Shown here: one piece after another, positions 38,051 to 46,508 of the stretch
How the letters are laid out: the number at the start of each line of letters is the position of its first letter
Position numbering within the stretch: the stretch's first letter is position 1
Source: Paracidovorax oryzae ATCC 19882
Lineage (GTDB): Bacteria > Pseudomonadota > Gammaproteobacteria > Burkholderiales > Burkholderiaceae_C
Direction: 5' to 3'
Length of the DNA: 64,000 nt
Assembly: GCF_000687165.1 (NCBI RefSeq)
Contig: NZ_JMKU01000005.1
Coordinates: forward strand, 248,001-312,000
Translations under genes and position numbers: made by a program
The notes under the pieces: model-generated
The model's input: the letters and a program-made list of their open reading frames with translations, nothing else
Told to the model about the DNA's origin: nothing
Databases searched by the model: none

Positions 38051-38074
38051 TTACCACGGCAGAAAATGTGGTAA
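38051..38074. repeat. Inverted repeat upstream of acnA
   Basis: TTACCAC (38051-38057) and GTGGTAA (38068-38074) are perfect inverted arms around a 10-bp spacer, about 195 bp upstream of the acnA start. It may be an operator or a hairpin; there is no adjacent T run. Confidence 0.45.
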
Positions 38075-38318
38075 GGACCCCATGAAACATATAGCCGGAG
38101 TGGCACCAGCCTCGCGCTCATATCGCAGGGCAACAACCATCGGCGCATCACGGCCATTGCCCGCCAGGAAAGCATCCGCCATCTTCGCGCAGTAAGGACT
38201 TCCGGCGCGCATTCAACGAACGCTTTTTCCCCAGGGGAATCCGGGGGTGCAGGCATTTCACCCCGGCACCGCCCGGAAATGGACGCAGGGCCCCACACGC
38301 AAACCAGGCCCGGCCAAT

Positions 38319-38344
38319 AAAAAACCCGCCGAAAGGCGGGTTGA
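38319..38344 (-). terminator. Terminator of the H-NS-like gene
   Basis: On the minus strand AACCCGCC pairs with GGCGGGTT around a 4-nt loop and runs into TTTTTTATT. It lies about 70 nt after the H-NS-like stop codon. Confidence 0.88.
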
Positions 38345-38410
38345 GTCAGCTCTGCAGGAAAGACCGGCGGGCCCAATGGCCAGGACGAAAGTGCCCGCCG
38401 GATCGCGCCA

Positions 38411-38701
38411 TCAAATGGCGAACTGTTCGCGATTTTCGTTCTGAATCCACTTGGGCGCCTTGCCGCGGCCCGTCCAGGTCTGGCCGGTGGCGGGATTGCG
38501 GTATTTCGGAGCCACCTTCGTACCGGCGCTGGCGCTGCGGGCGCGGCCGGACGGGAATACGTCTTCTGCCTTGAGGCCATACTCGGACACGAGCGAACGC
38601 ACCTGGGCGATCGCATCCGACAACTCGCGGCGGCGTGCCTCGTTGATTTGCTGCTCGAGTTGTTCGCGCTGCTTCAGCAGTTCCTTGTAGCTGGTGTTCA
38701 T
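38411..38701 (-). CDS. H-NS family nucleoid-associated protein
   Basis: This 96-residue DNA-binding protein has an N-terminal coiled-coil oligomerisation segment (KELLKQREQLEQQINEARRRELSDAI). Its C-terminal DNA-binding motif, YRNPATGQTWTGRGKAPKW, is the H-NS/BpH3 AT-hook-like core. Such proteins silence A/T-rich, often horizontally acquired DNA. ATG 38701 gives a family-like N-terminus MNTSYKELL; ATG 38710 would add three residues. A minus-strand TATAAT at 38743-38738 is a likely -10 element, and a terminator follows, so the gene is monocistronic. Confidence 0.92.
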   Translation of the reverse strand: MNTSYKELLKQREQLEQQINEARRRELSDAIAQVRSLVSEYGLKAEDVFPSGRARSASAGTKVAPKYRNPATGQTWTGRGKAPKWIQNENREQFAI

Positions 38702-38737
38702 GTCGGTCATGCGTGTGGAGTGGATAACAAGGAACGC

Positions 38738-38743
38738 ATTATA
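38738..38743 (-). promoter_or_regulatory. Candidate -10 box of the H-NS-like gene
   Basis: TATAAT on the minus strand lies about 40 nt before the H-NS-like start codon, in a locally A/T-rich stretch. The -35 region is weak. Confidence 0.45.
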
Positions 38744-38937
38744 GAAACTATTTTCGATTACGTGCAGACTTTACGGAGATTCATAAAGCCAACCCGACGG
38801 GACGCTCCCCGGGAACTTTGAAAGCGGAAACTCCTCGAATCCCGCCCTACGGCACGGCCCGGCAGCCTGCCGGGGCTTTGCAGCCGAATCACAATAGCGC
38901 TCTTCCATAAACCGCCGCGCGCCGCGGCACCACCCCC

Positions 38938-39780
38938 ATGCCTCTCTACTGCATTGGCGATATTCAAGGCTGCGACGCAGCGCTGCAGCGCCTGCTCGAC
39001 ACGGTGGATTTTTCCCCCAGCCGAGATACGGTTTATCTGCTGGGAGACCTCGTGAACCGGGGCCCGCAATCGCTGGACGTGCTGCGGCGCTGCACGCGGG
39101 CCGGCGACAGCCTGCGCTGCCTGCTGGGAAACCACGACCTGCATTTGCTGGCAGCCGCCCACGGAGCCCGCAAGCCGTCGCGGCGCGACACGCTCGCCGG
39201 GGTGCTGCAGGCGCCCGACCGGAATGCGCTGCTGGATTGGCTGAGGCACCAGCCGCTGGCGCGCGAACACCGGCTGGCGGGCGAGCGCCTGCTGATGGTG
39301 CACGCCGGCGTGCTGCCCTCCTGGACGGCCGACGCAGCGCTGGAGCACGCCGCCGAAGTGCAGGCGCAACTGCAGGGAGAAGCGCTGCCGGAATTCCTGC
39401 ACGCCATGTACGGCAATACGCCGGACCGATGGAGCGACGGGCTTTGCGGCATGGACCGCTGGCGGGCCATCGTGAATGCGCTGACGCGGCTGCGTTTCTG
39501 CACACCCGACGGCCGCATGGATTTCGACAGCAGCGAGACGGCGGATGCCGCGCCGGAGGGCCTTGTCCCCTGGTTCGATGCGCCCGGCAGGCACACGCGC
39601 GGCACGCTGGTGGCATTCGGCCATTGGTCCACGCTCGGCTGGATGAACCGGCCCGACCTGCTGGCGCTGGATACGGGCTGTGTCTGGGGAGGCTGTCTCA
39701 GCGCCGTGCGGTTCGGCGCCACGCTGGCGGAGCGCGAGCACATCAGCGTGCGCTGCGAGCAGGCGCAGGCACCGGGCTGA
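38938..39780 (+). CDS. apaH: Symmetrical bis(5'-nucleosyl)-tetraphosphatase ApaH
   Basis: ApaH hydrolyses Ap4A to two ADP and can remove Np4 caps from RNA. The 280-residue protein shows the metallophosphatase motifs GDIQGC, GDLVNRGPQS, LGNHDLHLLA, then VHAGVLPSW and FGHWSTLGW, whose His residues bind metal. Length fits the family. ATG 38938 directly starts the family N-terminus MPLYCIGDIQG. It is convergent with the rhlE-like gene, with a hairpin between them. Confidence 0.96.
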   Translation: MPLYCIGDIQGCDAALQRLLDTVDFSPSRDTVYLLGDLVNRGPQSLDVLRRCTRAGDSLRCLLGNHDLHLLAAAHGARKPSRRDTLAGVLQAPDRNALLDWLRHQPLAREHRLAGERLLMVHAGVLPSWTADAALEHAAEVQAQLQGEALPEFLHAMYGNTPDRWSDGLCGMDRWRAIVNALTRLRFCTPDGRMDFDSSETADAAPEGLVPWFDAPGRHTRGTLVAFGHWSTLGWMNRPDLLALDTGCVWGGCLSAVRFGATLAEREHISVRCEQAQAPG

Positions 39781-39783
39781 TCC

Positions 39784-39804
39784 CCGGGCCTGCCGGAGGC
39801 CCGG
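39784..39804. terminator. Hairpin between apaH and the helicase gene
   Basis: CCGGGCCT (39784-39791) pairs with AGGCCCGG (39797-39804) with a 5-nt loop. No T run follows on either strand, so it is a weak or Rho-assisted terminator candidate between convergent genes. Confidence 0.35.
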
Positions 39805-39816
39805 ACGTGCCGCCGG

Positions 39817-41286
39817 TCACTGGCCGGACGGGGTTTCCACGGCCGGCATGGCGGCCTTGAAGAGCGCGGCGACCTTGCGCTTGGGCTTGATGTTGGCGGA
39901 AATGCCGCTGCGCGCGGGCTGCTGCCGGGAAGCGGCCTCCCAGCTGGGCGCCCCGTCGGCGGCCGGGGCCTCGTACGGCTTGTCGAAGAAGGGATCGCGC
40001 GCGGCGGCGGGCGTGCGGTAGCCGCCCGGCGGCCGGGAGTCGCGGCTTTCGCCACGGCTTTCCCGCCGTCCACGCGCATCGCTGCCGGACTCGTCGTCGC
40101 GCCAGGCGCGGCGGCCGTCGTTGAAGCGGCCGCGCGGGCGGTCCTCTTCCACTTCCAGGGCCTCGAGATCGATCTTCTTCTTCGTGAGCTTCTCGATGTC
40201 GGCCACCAGGCGGGCATCGCTGCTCGACACCAGCGTGACGGCGAGGCCGGAAGCGCCCGCGCGGCCCGTGCGGCCGATGCGGTGCACGTAGTCTTCGGCG
40301 TTGAACGGCACGTCGAAATTGAACACCGCGGGCACGTCCTTGATGTCGAGGCCGCGGGCCGCGACGTCGGTGCACACCAGCAGGTCCACCTCGCCGCGCT
40401 TGAAGGCGTCCAGTGCCTTCAGGCGCTCGTCCTGGCTCTTGTCGCCATGCAGCGCGGCGGCCTTCAGGCCTTCGCGCTCCAGGGTGCGCGACAGGCGCGC
40501 GCAGCCCAGCTTGCTGTTGACGAAGACGAAGGCCTGCTTGACCCCGCGCGTGCGCAGCACGTGGTGGATGGCGCGGCGCTTGTCGTCGTCGTTCACGCTG
40601 TAGAAGCGCTGCTCGACCGTGGAGGCGGTCTCGTTCGGGCGGGCGACCTCGATGGTGACCGGATTCTGCAGGTAGCTGCCCGCCAGGCGCTTGATTTCCG
40701 GCGAGAACGTGGCGGAGAACAGCAGCGTGGTGCGCGTCTTGGGCAGGTAGCTCAGGATGCGCTGCAGGTCGGGCAGGAAGCCGATGTCCAGCATGCGGTC
40801 GGCCTCGTCGAGCACCACGTACTCGACCTGGTTCAGTACCGCGTTCTTGGCCTCGATGTGGTCCAGCAGGCGGCCCGGCGTGGCCACGAGGACTTCCACG
40901 CCCTTCTTGAGCTCCAGCGTCTGGGGCTTCATGTCCATGCCGCCGAAGACCACGGTGCTGCGCAGCTTGGTGTACTTGGCGTAGAGGGCGATCTGCTGGG
41001 CGACCTGGTCGGCCAGTTCGCGCGTGGGCAGCAGCACCAGGGCGCGCACGGGATGGCGCGCCGGGGAGGTGGAGCTGTTCTCGTGCTTGAGCAGGCGCTG
41101 CAGCAGCGGCAGCGAGAACGCCGCCGTCTTGCCGGTGCCGGTCTGCGCGGCGCCCATCACGTCCTGGCCGGTGAGCACCACGGGAATGGCCTCGGCCTGG
41201 ATGGGGGTCATCGACGTGTAGCCCATCTCGGCCACGGCGCGCGCCAGCGGCTCGGCCAGCGATAAATTGGAGAAAGAACTTGTCAT
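39817..41286 (-). CDS. rhlE: DEAD-box ATP-dependent RNA helicase, RhlE type
   Basis: This 489-residue helicase has all core motifs in order: GYTSMTPIQAEAIP (Q motif), AQTGTGKT (I), PTRELADQ (Ia), TPGRLLD (Ib), DEADRMLDIGF (II), SATFS (III), CTDVAARGLDI (V) and HRIGRTGRAG (VI). The C-terminal 110 residues are basic, Arg/Gly/Pro-rich and end in KRKVAALFK, as in RhlE proteins linked to RNase E degradosomes and ribosome assembly. ATG 41286 fits the family start MTSSFSNLSLAEPLARAV. A role beside the RNase E encoded in this window is plausible but not shown. Confidence 0.93.
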   Translation of the reverse strand: MTSSFSNLSLAEPLARAVAEMGYTSMTPIQAEAIPVVLTGQDVMGAAQTGTGKTAAFSLPLLQRLLKHENSSTSPARHPVRALVLLPTRELADQVAQQIALYAKYTKLRSTVVFGGMDMKPQTLELKKGVEVLVATPGRLLDHIEAKNAVLNQVEYVVLDEADRMLDIGFLPDLQRILSYLPKTRTTLLFSATFSPEIKRLAGSYLQNPVTIEVARPNETASTVEQRFYSVNDDDKRRAIHHVLRTRGVKQAFVFVNSKLGCARLSRTLEREGLKAAALHGDKSQDERLKALDAFKRGEVDLLVCTDVAARGLDIKDVPAVFNFDVPFNAEDYVHRIGRTGRAGASGLAVTLVSSSDARLVADIEKLTKKKIDLEALEVEEDRPRGRFNDGRRAWRDDESGSDARGRRESRGESRDSRPPGGYRTPAAARDPFFDKPYEAPAADGAPSWEAASRQQPARSGISANIKPKRKVAALFKAAMPAVETPSGQ

Positions 41287-41395
41287 GTGCGGCCGTTATT
41301 GTCGCACCAGCCCTCCCCGGGGGCCACGGGAACGTCCGCACGGCCGGCGGGGTGGCAATTTTTGCTGCATTTTCAATAGCAGAGAGCCGTTGTTT

Positions 41396-42292
41396 TCAAA
41401 GGCTCCTGGAAGAGAAGGTGTCGCAGGCCTTGATGCTTCCGCTCTGCAGCCCGGTCTGGAACCAGCGCTGGCGCTGGGCGCTGGTGCCGTGGGTGAAGCT
41501 GTCCGGAACCACCGCGCGGCCCGCCGCGCGCTGCAGTGCATCGTCGCCGATCTTGGCGGCGGCATTCATGGCCTCTTCCACGTCGCCCTGCTCCAGGATG
41601 TGCCGCGCGTTCTGGGCGTGGTGGGCCCATACGCCCGCGAAACAGTCGGCCTGCAGCTCCAGGCGCACGGACAGGTGGTTGTATTCCACCTGGCTCACCC
41701 GGCCGCGCATCTGGTCCACCCGGGCGCTGATGCCCAGGAGGTTCTGCACGTGGTGGCCCACCTCGTGCGCGATCACGTAGGCCTGTGCGAAGTCGCCCGG
41801 GGCGCCGAGGCGGTTCTTCAGCGTTTCGTAGAAGCCGAGGTCGATATAGACCTTCCGGTCCGCCGGGCAGTAGAACGGGCCCATGGCCGATTCGCCACGC
41901 CCGCAGGCGGTGGGCGTGGACCCGCGGAAAAGCACGAGCCGGGGATTCTGGTAGGTCGAGCCGTTCTGGCGGAAGACATCGGCCCAGACGTCCTCGGTGT
42001 CGGCGAGCACGGTGGAGACGAACTTGGCCATGGTGTCGTCCGCGGGCGGGCGATGGGCCGGAGGCTGCTGGGTCTGCACATGGGCGGGAGGCGCGCCGCC
42101 GCCGCTCAGCAGGCCGAGGATGGTCAGGGGGTTGATGCCGAACACCCACCCGCCGATCAGCGCGATGACGATGGTGCCGATGCCGATGCTGCGCCCTCCA
42201 AATACCGGGAAGCCGCCCCCTCCTCCTGCGCTGTCGCCTTCGTCACGGCGGTCCTCGACGTTGTCCGATTCGCGATTGCCTTCCCATTTCAT
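41396..42292 (-). CDS. ypfJ: Neutral zinc metallopeptidase, YpfJ/KPN_02809 family
   Basis: This 298-residue membrane protein starts MKWEGNRESDNVEDRR, the signature N-terminus of the YpfJ family. It has a single transmembrane helix after a Gly-rich patch (SIGIGTIVIALIGGWVFGI, about 38-56). The zinc protease motif HEVGHH (about residue 175) follows, with a distal LELQADCFAG that carries a third ligand. Substrates of the family are unknown. ATG 42292 is chosen on the family N-terminus. It is read in the same direction as the two small genes upstream but separated from them by 56 nt. Confidence 0.92.
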   Translation of the reverse strand: MKWEGNRESDNVEDRRDEGDSAGGGGGFPVFGGRSIGIGTIVIALIGGWVFGINPLTILGLLSGGGAPPAHVQTQQPPAHRPPADDTMAKFVSTVLADTEDVWADVFRQNGSTYQNPRLVLFRGSTPTACGRGESAMGPFYCPADRKVYIDLGFYETLKNRLGAPGDFAQAYVIAHEVGHHVQNLLGISARVDQMRGRVSQVEYNHLSVRLELQADCFAGVWAHHAQNARHILEQGDVEEAMNAAAKIGDDALQRAAGRAVVPDSFTHGTSAQRQRWFQTGLQSGSIKACDTFSSRSL

Positions 42293-42348
42293 CGTGCACA
42301 CCCTGAAAGATTCATGCCAGTGCCGATGGTACGCCCGGCGGAGCGGGT

Positions 42349-42639
42349 TCAGCGGGCCGCGAAGCTGGTGCCGGCCGTCCACCCCGCCTCGGCCTGCAGC
42401 GCCTGCTGCCCGGGCACCTGCGTCGATCTGGCGGCCGGAGCCTGCAGGCCCCGCGCCACCCAGGCGTGCTGCTGCTGCTCGGCGTGGCGTACGTGGTCCT
42501 CGAGCACCCAGGCCATGGCCGCGATCTGCAGCACGATGACCGTGGCGCCAGCGGCCAGAAGACCCGGATGGATGGGGGAACGGCGGTCTTGCTCGTTCCG
42601 GGCGGCCGCGTTGGGCGCGTGTGCGTCAAAGTGGTCCAT
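42349..42639 (-). CDS. Small single-pass membrane protein of unknown function
   Basis: This 96-residue protein has one central transmembrane helix (HPGLLAAGATVIVLQIAAMAWVL, about 24-46) between polar ends; the C-terminus is Ala/Gln-rich. I do not recognise a family. A good ribosome site, AAGGAA, precedes ATG 42639, and it begins 24 nt after the stop of another small gene on the same strand, so the two look like an operon. It is probably real on ribosome site, spacing and a coherent membrane segment, but homologue evidence is missing. Confidence 0.55.
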   Translation of the reverse strand: MDHFDAHAPNAAARNEQDRRSPIHPGLLAAGATVIVLQIAAMAWVLEDHVRHAEQQQHAWVARGLQAPAARSTQVPGQQALQAEAGWTAGTSFAAR

Positions 42640-42663
42640 GGGGATTCCTTGGCGGCGGCCGCT

Positions 42664-42975
42664 TCAGCGGTGGGACCAGTGCAGGCCGGCGGCGGCCGGC
42701 TCGGCGTCTTCGAAATAAGCGGACAGCTCCTGCACCAGTGCCTGCAGGGTGTCCCCCGGCAGCTGGCGCGCACGGGCGATCTGTTCCAGTGCGTACTGGC
42801 GGTCGCCGAGCATCATCGCGGCGCTGATGCAATGGCCCCGGGCCGCCATCTGCAGCAGGAACGCATCGAGCGTTTGAGCAGGCCAGTAGCGCTGGCCGCA
42901 GGGGTGGGCCCCATCGGCGGGGTAATCGGCGGGCGCGCCTGCCCGGGCGAAAGGGAGCGGGAAGGAGGCAAGCAT
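42664..42975 (-). CDS. Small soluble protein of unknown function
   Basis: This 103-residue protein lacks a signal peptide and has a coherent helical middle (TLDAFLLQMAARGHCISAAMMLGDRQYALEQIARARQL, of which the core is given in part) and an acidic end. I do not recognise a family. A GAGGA site lies about 10 nt before ATG 42975, and the next small gene follows 24 nt after its stop. A CRP/FNR-type palindrome sits about 50 nt upstream, suggesting the pair is regulated by carbon source or oxygen. Confidence 0.55.
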   Translation of the reverse strand: MLASFPLPFARAGAPADYPADGAHPCGQRYWPAQTLDAFLLQMAARGHCISAAMMLGDRQYALEQIARARQLPGDTLQALVQELSAYFEDAEPAAAGLHWSHR

Positions 42976-43022
42976 GGCGGAGTCCTCGGCAAAAGAACGT
43001 ATGTGTCAGTTTGCCGGCGTTT

Positions 43023-43038
43023 TGTGACAAGCATCACG
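43023..43038 (-). promoter_or_regulatory. CRP/FNR-family-type operator
   Basis: TGTGACAAGCATCACG fits TGTGA-N6-TCACA with a single mismatch. It lies 48 nt upstream of the start of the two-gene small operon and about 105 nt downstream of the dcd stop on the same strand, so the small operon is the likely target. Confidence 0.5.
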
Positions 43039-43142
43039 ACATGCAACGGCATACCTTGATGCAAATGCTAGAGCCCCGCCCCGGCCCGCGCATCGGAGAA
43101 ACAGGCCGCCCGCCTGTAGGACACTCGCCAGTCGCGCGCCGG

Positions 43143-43709
43143 TCAGGCCTTGGGCAGCGTGACGCCGACCTGTCCCTGGTATTTGCCGCCGCGGTCGCGA
43201 TAGCTCACCTCGCAAACCTCGTCGCTTTCGAAGAACAGCACCTGGGCGCAGCCCTCGCCCGCGTAGATGCGCGCCGGCAGCGGCGTGGTGTTGCTGAACT
43301 CGAGGGTGACGTAGCCCTCCCACTCGGGCTCGAAGGGCGTGACGTTCACGATGATGCCGCAGCGGGCATAGGTGCTTTTGCCCAGGCAGATGGTGAGGAC
43401 GTTGCGCGGGATGCGGAAATATTCCACCGTGCGTGCCAGGGCGAAGCTGTTGGGGGGGATGATGCAGCTGTCGCCATGGAAATCGACGAAGCTCTTCTCG
43501 TCGAAATGCTTGGGGTCCACCACGGTGCTGTGGATGTTGGTGAACACCTTGAATTCGGGCGCGCAGCGGATGTCGTAGCCGTAGCTGCTGGTGCCGTAGC
43601 TGATGATCTTGCGGCCATCGCTTTCGCGGATCTGGCCGGGCTCGAATGGCTCGATCATGCCGTGCTGTTCGGCCATGCGGCGGATCCATTTGTCGCTCTT
43701 GATGCTCAT
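43143..43709 (-). CDS. dcd: dCTP deaminase
   Basis: Dcd deaminates dCTP to dUTP for thymidylate synthesis. The 188 residues contain [19 protein letters not shown] at the N-terminus, [12 protein letters not shown] and a [12 protein letters not shown] segment. [24 protein letters not shown] carries the catalytic Glu. Length and motifs fit a homotrimeric bacterial Dcd rather than the bifunctional DCD-DUT. The start ATG 43709 has a strong GAGGAGAG ribosome site. It is not linked functionally to its immediate neighbours. Confidence 0.96.
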   Translation of the reverse strand: MSIKSDKWIRRMAEQHGMIEPFEPGQIRESDGRKIISYGTSSYGYDIRCAPEFKVFTNIHSTVVDPKHFDEKSFVDFHGDSCIIPPNSFALARTVEYFRIPRNVLTICLGKSTYARCGIIVNVTPFEPEWEGYVTLEFSNTTPLPARIYAGEGCAQVLFFESDEVCEVSYRDRGGKYQGQVGVTLPKA

Positions 43710-43808
43710 GGGTTTTCTCTCCTCGTGCGCGCCAGTCGAAAGGCGGCGCGCGGACGCGATACTACTCTTTTCATAGCTGTGCGAATCCGCGGGACGGGCT
43801 CCACAGGC

Positions 43809-45128
43809 TCATCGGGCCGCTGCGATCACTGTGCGCTCGACGAGCCGGTCGTCGCCCAGCACGATCATCGCGAACAGCAGTTCATCCAGGTTGGCGGCCT
43901 GGGCCGTCTTGCGCGCGAGCAGCGGGGTGGCCGCGGGATTCAGCACGACGAAGTCCGCCTCGCAGCCCGGCTGCAGGTTGCCGATCACGCCTTCGAGCCC
44001 CAGCGCCCGCGCCGCGCCGGCCGTGTGCTGCCACCAGAGGTGGCCGGGCGGCAGCGAGAGGCCGGGCTTGGTCTGCCCCTCCCTCCCGACGTAGTAGGCT
44101 GCGAGCATGGTGTGGAACGGGCTGAAGCTGGTGCCACCGCCCACGTCGCTCGCGAGGCCGTAGCGGAAGCCCACGCGGTCGGCGCCCTCGTAGTCGAAGA
44201 AGCCGCTGCCGAGGAACAGGTTGCTGGTGGGGCTGACGGCCGCGGCGGTGCGGGTATCGCGCATCAGTGCGCGGTCCTCGTCGTCGAAGTGGATGCAGTG
44301 GGCATAGACGGCCCGCTCGCGCATCAGGCCGAAGCCGTCGTACACGGCGAGGTAGCTGCGGGCCTGGGGAAAGAGTTCGAGCGCCCAGCGGATCTCGTCG
44401 CGGTTCTCGGCCACGTGCGACTGGATCCATACGTCCGGATACCGGGCCGCCAGCTCCCCGGCGCCGCGCAGTTGCGCCTCGCTGCAGCTGGGGGCGAAGC
44501 GCGGCGTGATCGCGTAGCCCAGCCGGCCGCGGCCATGCCAGCGGCGGATGAGGTCTTCGGTGTCGGCGAGCGACCGGGTGGTCTCGTCGCGCACGCCATC
44601 GGGAGAGTTCCGGTCCTGCAGCACCTTGCCGGCGATGAGGCGCATGCCGCGCGTGGAGGCCTCTTCCATCAGCGCATCCACCGACGCGGGATGGGAGGTG
44701 GCGAAGGTGAGGGATGTGGTGACGCCGTTGCGCAGCAGCTCGTCGATGAAGACGGTGGCCACGCCGCGAGCGTAGCCGGCATCGGCGAAGCGAGATTCGT
44801 GCGGGAACGTGTAGTTTTCCAGCCAGGGCAGCAGCCCTTCGGCGGGCGAGCCGATGACGTCGGTCTGCGGGAAATGCACGTGCATGTCCACGAAGCCGGG
44901 CGCGATGATGCGGCCGGGGCAGTGCGTGACCGGCAGGCCGGGGTACCGTGGCGAGAGCGTGCGCCAGTCGCCTGCGGAGACCACGCGCTGCACGCCGCCC
45001 GCGCCGGGACCGATGGCGAGAAACCCGTCTTCTTCATAGAGCGGCACGCCAGCTTCGTCGAAGCGCAGAAGTGCGGCGCGGTAGCCATGGGTGGCGGATT
45101 CAGCGGTCAGGGTGGGGTTCGGAGACAT
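43809..45128 (-). CDS. guaD: Guanine deaminase
   Basis: GuaD converts guanine to xanthine and ammonia. The 439-residue amidohydrolase shows DMHVHFPQTDVIGSPAEGLLPWLENYTFP, where the first His pair binds zinc. The remaining ligands and acid/base residues lie in WIQSHVAENRDE, YAHCIHFDDED and ASDVGGGTSFS. The N- and C-terminal beta-sandwich segments are present. ATG 45128 lies inside the 3' end of the sensor kinase gene, overlapping by 29 nt, which suggests read-through from the regulator operon or a promoter inside it. It fits the purine-salvage theme of nearby genes. Confidence 0.93.
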   Translation of the reverse strand: MSPNPTLTAESATHGYRAALLRFDEAGVPLYEEDGFLAIGPGAGGVQRVVSAGDWRTLSPRYPGLPVTHCPGRIIAPGFVDMHVHFPQTDVIGSPAEGLLPWLENYTFPHESRFADAGYARGVATVFIDELLRNGVTTSLTFATSHPASVDALMEEASTRGMRLIAGKVLQDRNSPDGVRDETTRSLADTEDLIRRWHGRGRLGYAITPRFAPSCSEAQLRGAGELAARYPDVWIQSHVAENRDEIRWALELFPQARSYLAVYDGFGLMRERAVYAHCIHFDDEDRALMRDTRTAAAVSPTSNLFLGSGFFDYEGADRVGFRYGLASDVGGGTSFSPFHTMLAAYYVGREGQTKPGLSLPPGHLWWQHTAGAARALGLEGVIGNLQPGCEADFVVLNPAATPLLARKTAQAANLDELLFAMIVLGDDRLVERTVIAAAR

Positions 45129-46500
45129 CCCCGGATGATGACACGGCGGGCATGCCGGACGTGCAGGCGGGCCAGAGGAGGCCGACCTCCACGCGGGTGC
45201 CGCGGGATTCGGCGAATGCCTCGCCTCCGTGCATCCGGGCGATGGCCGCCACGATGGACAAACCGAGCCCGTGGTTGCGGTCGGCGTGGTGGCGGGCGCT
45301 GTCGGCCCGGTAGAAGCGGTCGAAAATGCGTGGCAGGTGGTGCGCATCGATGCCCTGGCCCGTATTGGAAACAGATAGGGACACCCATCCTCCGCGGCCC
45401 GGCGCGGCGCCGATGCGCACCTGCACCAGCGAGCCGGGCGCCGCATGGCGCGTGGCATTGCCCAGGAGGTTGGACAGTGCCCGCCGCAGCAGGCGCGCAT
45501 CGGCAACGGCGCCGGCATCGCCCTGCACTCCGCCCGCGAGGCCGGCCTCCAGGAAGGCGGCCTCGTGGAACTCGAGCACGCCTTCCGCCAGCGCGGCGAG
45601 GCTGGGCAGGTGCTCGCTGCGCGCGGCCACGCCGCGATCGGCCTGGGCGAGGAACAGCATGTCGGCCACGATGCCCGCCAGGCGGCGCAGTTCCTCCAGG
45701 TTGGAAGCCAGCGTGTCCTGCAGTTCGGCCTCGCCGCGGGAACGCCGCAGCGCCAGTTCGCAGCTGCTGACAAGGTTGGCAAGGGGCGTATTGAGTTCGT
45801 GCGCCGCGTCGGCGTTGAAGGCTTCCATCCGGGCGTAGGCGGCCGACACGCGGTCCAGCAGTTCGTTGAACTGGGCGATCAGGGGTTGCAGTTCGGTCGG
45901 CTGGGCGGAACCATCGAGGCGCTGCCCGGCCCTGGCCGCGACCAGGCCTGCGGTCTGCGCGACCAGGTGCCGCAGCGGCTCGAGTTCCCTGCGCACCCGC
46001 CACAGGGCGACCAGCGACACGGCGGTAGCACCCGACAGCGCGGCGACGAGGAGCGTCCACGCCAGCCGCCGCAGCAACGCCATGTCGGGACGCGTATCGA
46101 GCACGAGCGTGGCGTGCAGTGACCGCGGGCGATCGGGCGGTCCCTGGACCTCGAAGGATCTGCGCAGCAGCGGCCCGCCTGCCGAGAGCAGGCCGGGGTT
46201 GCGCAGGTACACCGCTGCGCCACGGTCGTCGGTCACCCTCAAGGCCAGTTCGCCATGGCCCGCCAGCACGTCGTCGAGCATGTGGCCGGTTTGCGGATCA
46301 CGGTCAAGCAGATGGCCCGCCAGCACCTCGCTCACCGACTGCTCCTTGCGCGCCAGGGCCTCGTGCTGCCGCTGCGACAGTGTCATCGCGATGACCAGGT
46401 ACACCGCCGCGCATACGGCGCCGAGGCCCACCACGGTCTGCAGGGCCAGCCAGCGCGAAAGCGCAGCGCCCAGCGAGGCCCGCGGACGCGGCGTGCGCAT
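45100..46500 (-). CDS. Heavy-metal-type sensor histidine kinase (CusS-like)
   Basis: This 466-residue kinase has two transmembrane helices (about 13-35 and 140-162) flanking a periplasmic sensor domain. A HAMP region follows, then the phospho-acceptor His in DAAHELNTPLANL, and ATPase motifs LLGNATRHA (N box), GQGIDAHHLPRIFDRFYR and HGLGLSIVAAIARMHGG (G2). It is the CusS/CzcS/IrlS type. The start ATG 46500 is used; a GTG at 46512 overlapping the regulator stop (GTGA) would add four residues. It is co-transcribed with the response regulator. Confidence 0.9.
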   Translation of the reverse strand: MRTPRPRASLGAALSRWLALQTVVGLGAVCAAVYLVIAMTLSQRQHEALARKEQSVSEVLAGHLLDRDPQTGHMLDDVLAGHGELALRVTDDRGAAVYLRNPGLLSAGGPLLRRSFEVQGPPDRPRSLHATLVLDTRPDMALLRRLAWTLLVAALSGATAVSLVALWRVRRELEPLRHLVAQTAGLVAARAGQRLDGSAQPTELQPLIAQFNELLDRVSAAYARMEAFNADAAHELNTPLANLVSSCELALRRSRGEAELQDTLASNLEELRRLAGIVADMLFLAQADRGVAARSEHLPSLAALAEGVLEFHEAAFLEAGLAGGVQGDAGAVADARLLRRALSNLLGNATRHAAPGSLVQVRIGAAPGRGGWVSLSVSNTGQGIDAHHLPRIFDRFYRADSARHHADRNHGLGLSIVAAIARMHGGEAFAESRGTRVEVGLLWPACTSGMPAVSSSGDVSEPHPDR

Positions 46501-46508
46501 GCGATCCC

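Larger units (their letters stand above)
37859..38410 (-). promoter_or_regulatory. Upstream region of acnA
   Basis: These 552 bases hold no convincing gene; a 247-codon open frame through part of it has no family features and overlaps the H-NS-like gene. Recognisable elements are the acnA ribosome site (37869-37874), a TTACCAC/GTGGTAA inverted repeat at 38051-38074, and the terminator of the H-NS-like gene near 38321. The acnA promoter must lie here but no hexamer pair is convincing. Confidence 0.4.

Noticed and set aside
37873-38616. 247-codon open frame between acnA and the H-NS-like gene
   Set aside because: It overlaps the H-NS-like gene in another frame, passes through its terminator and shows no family features.
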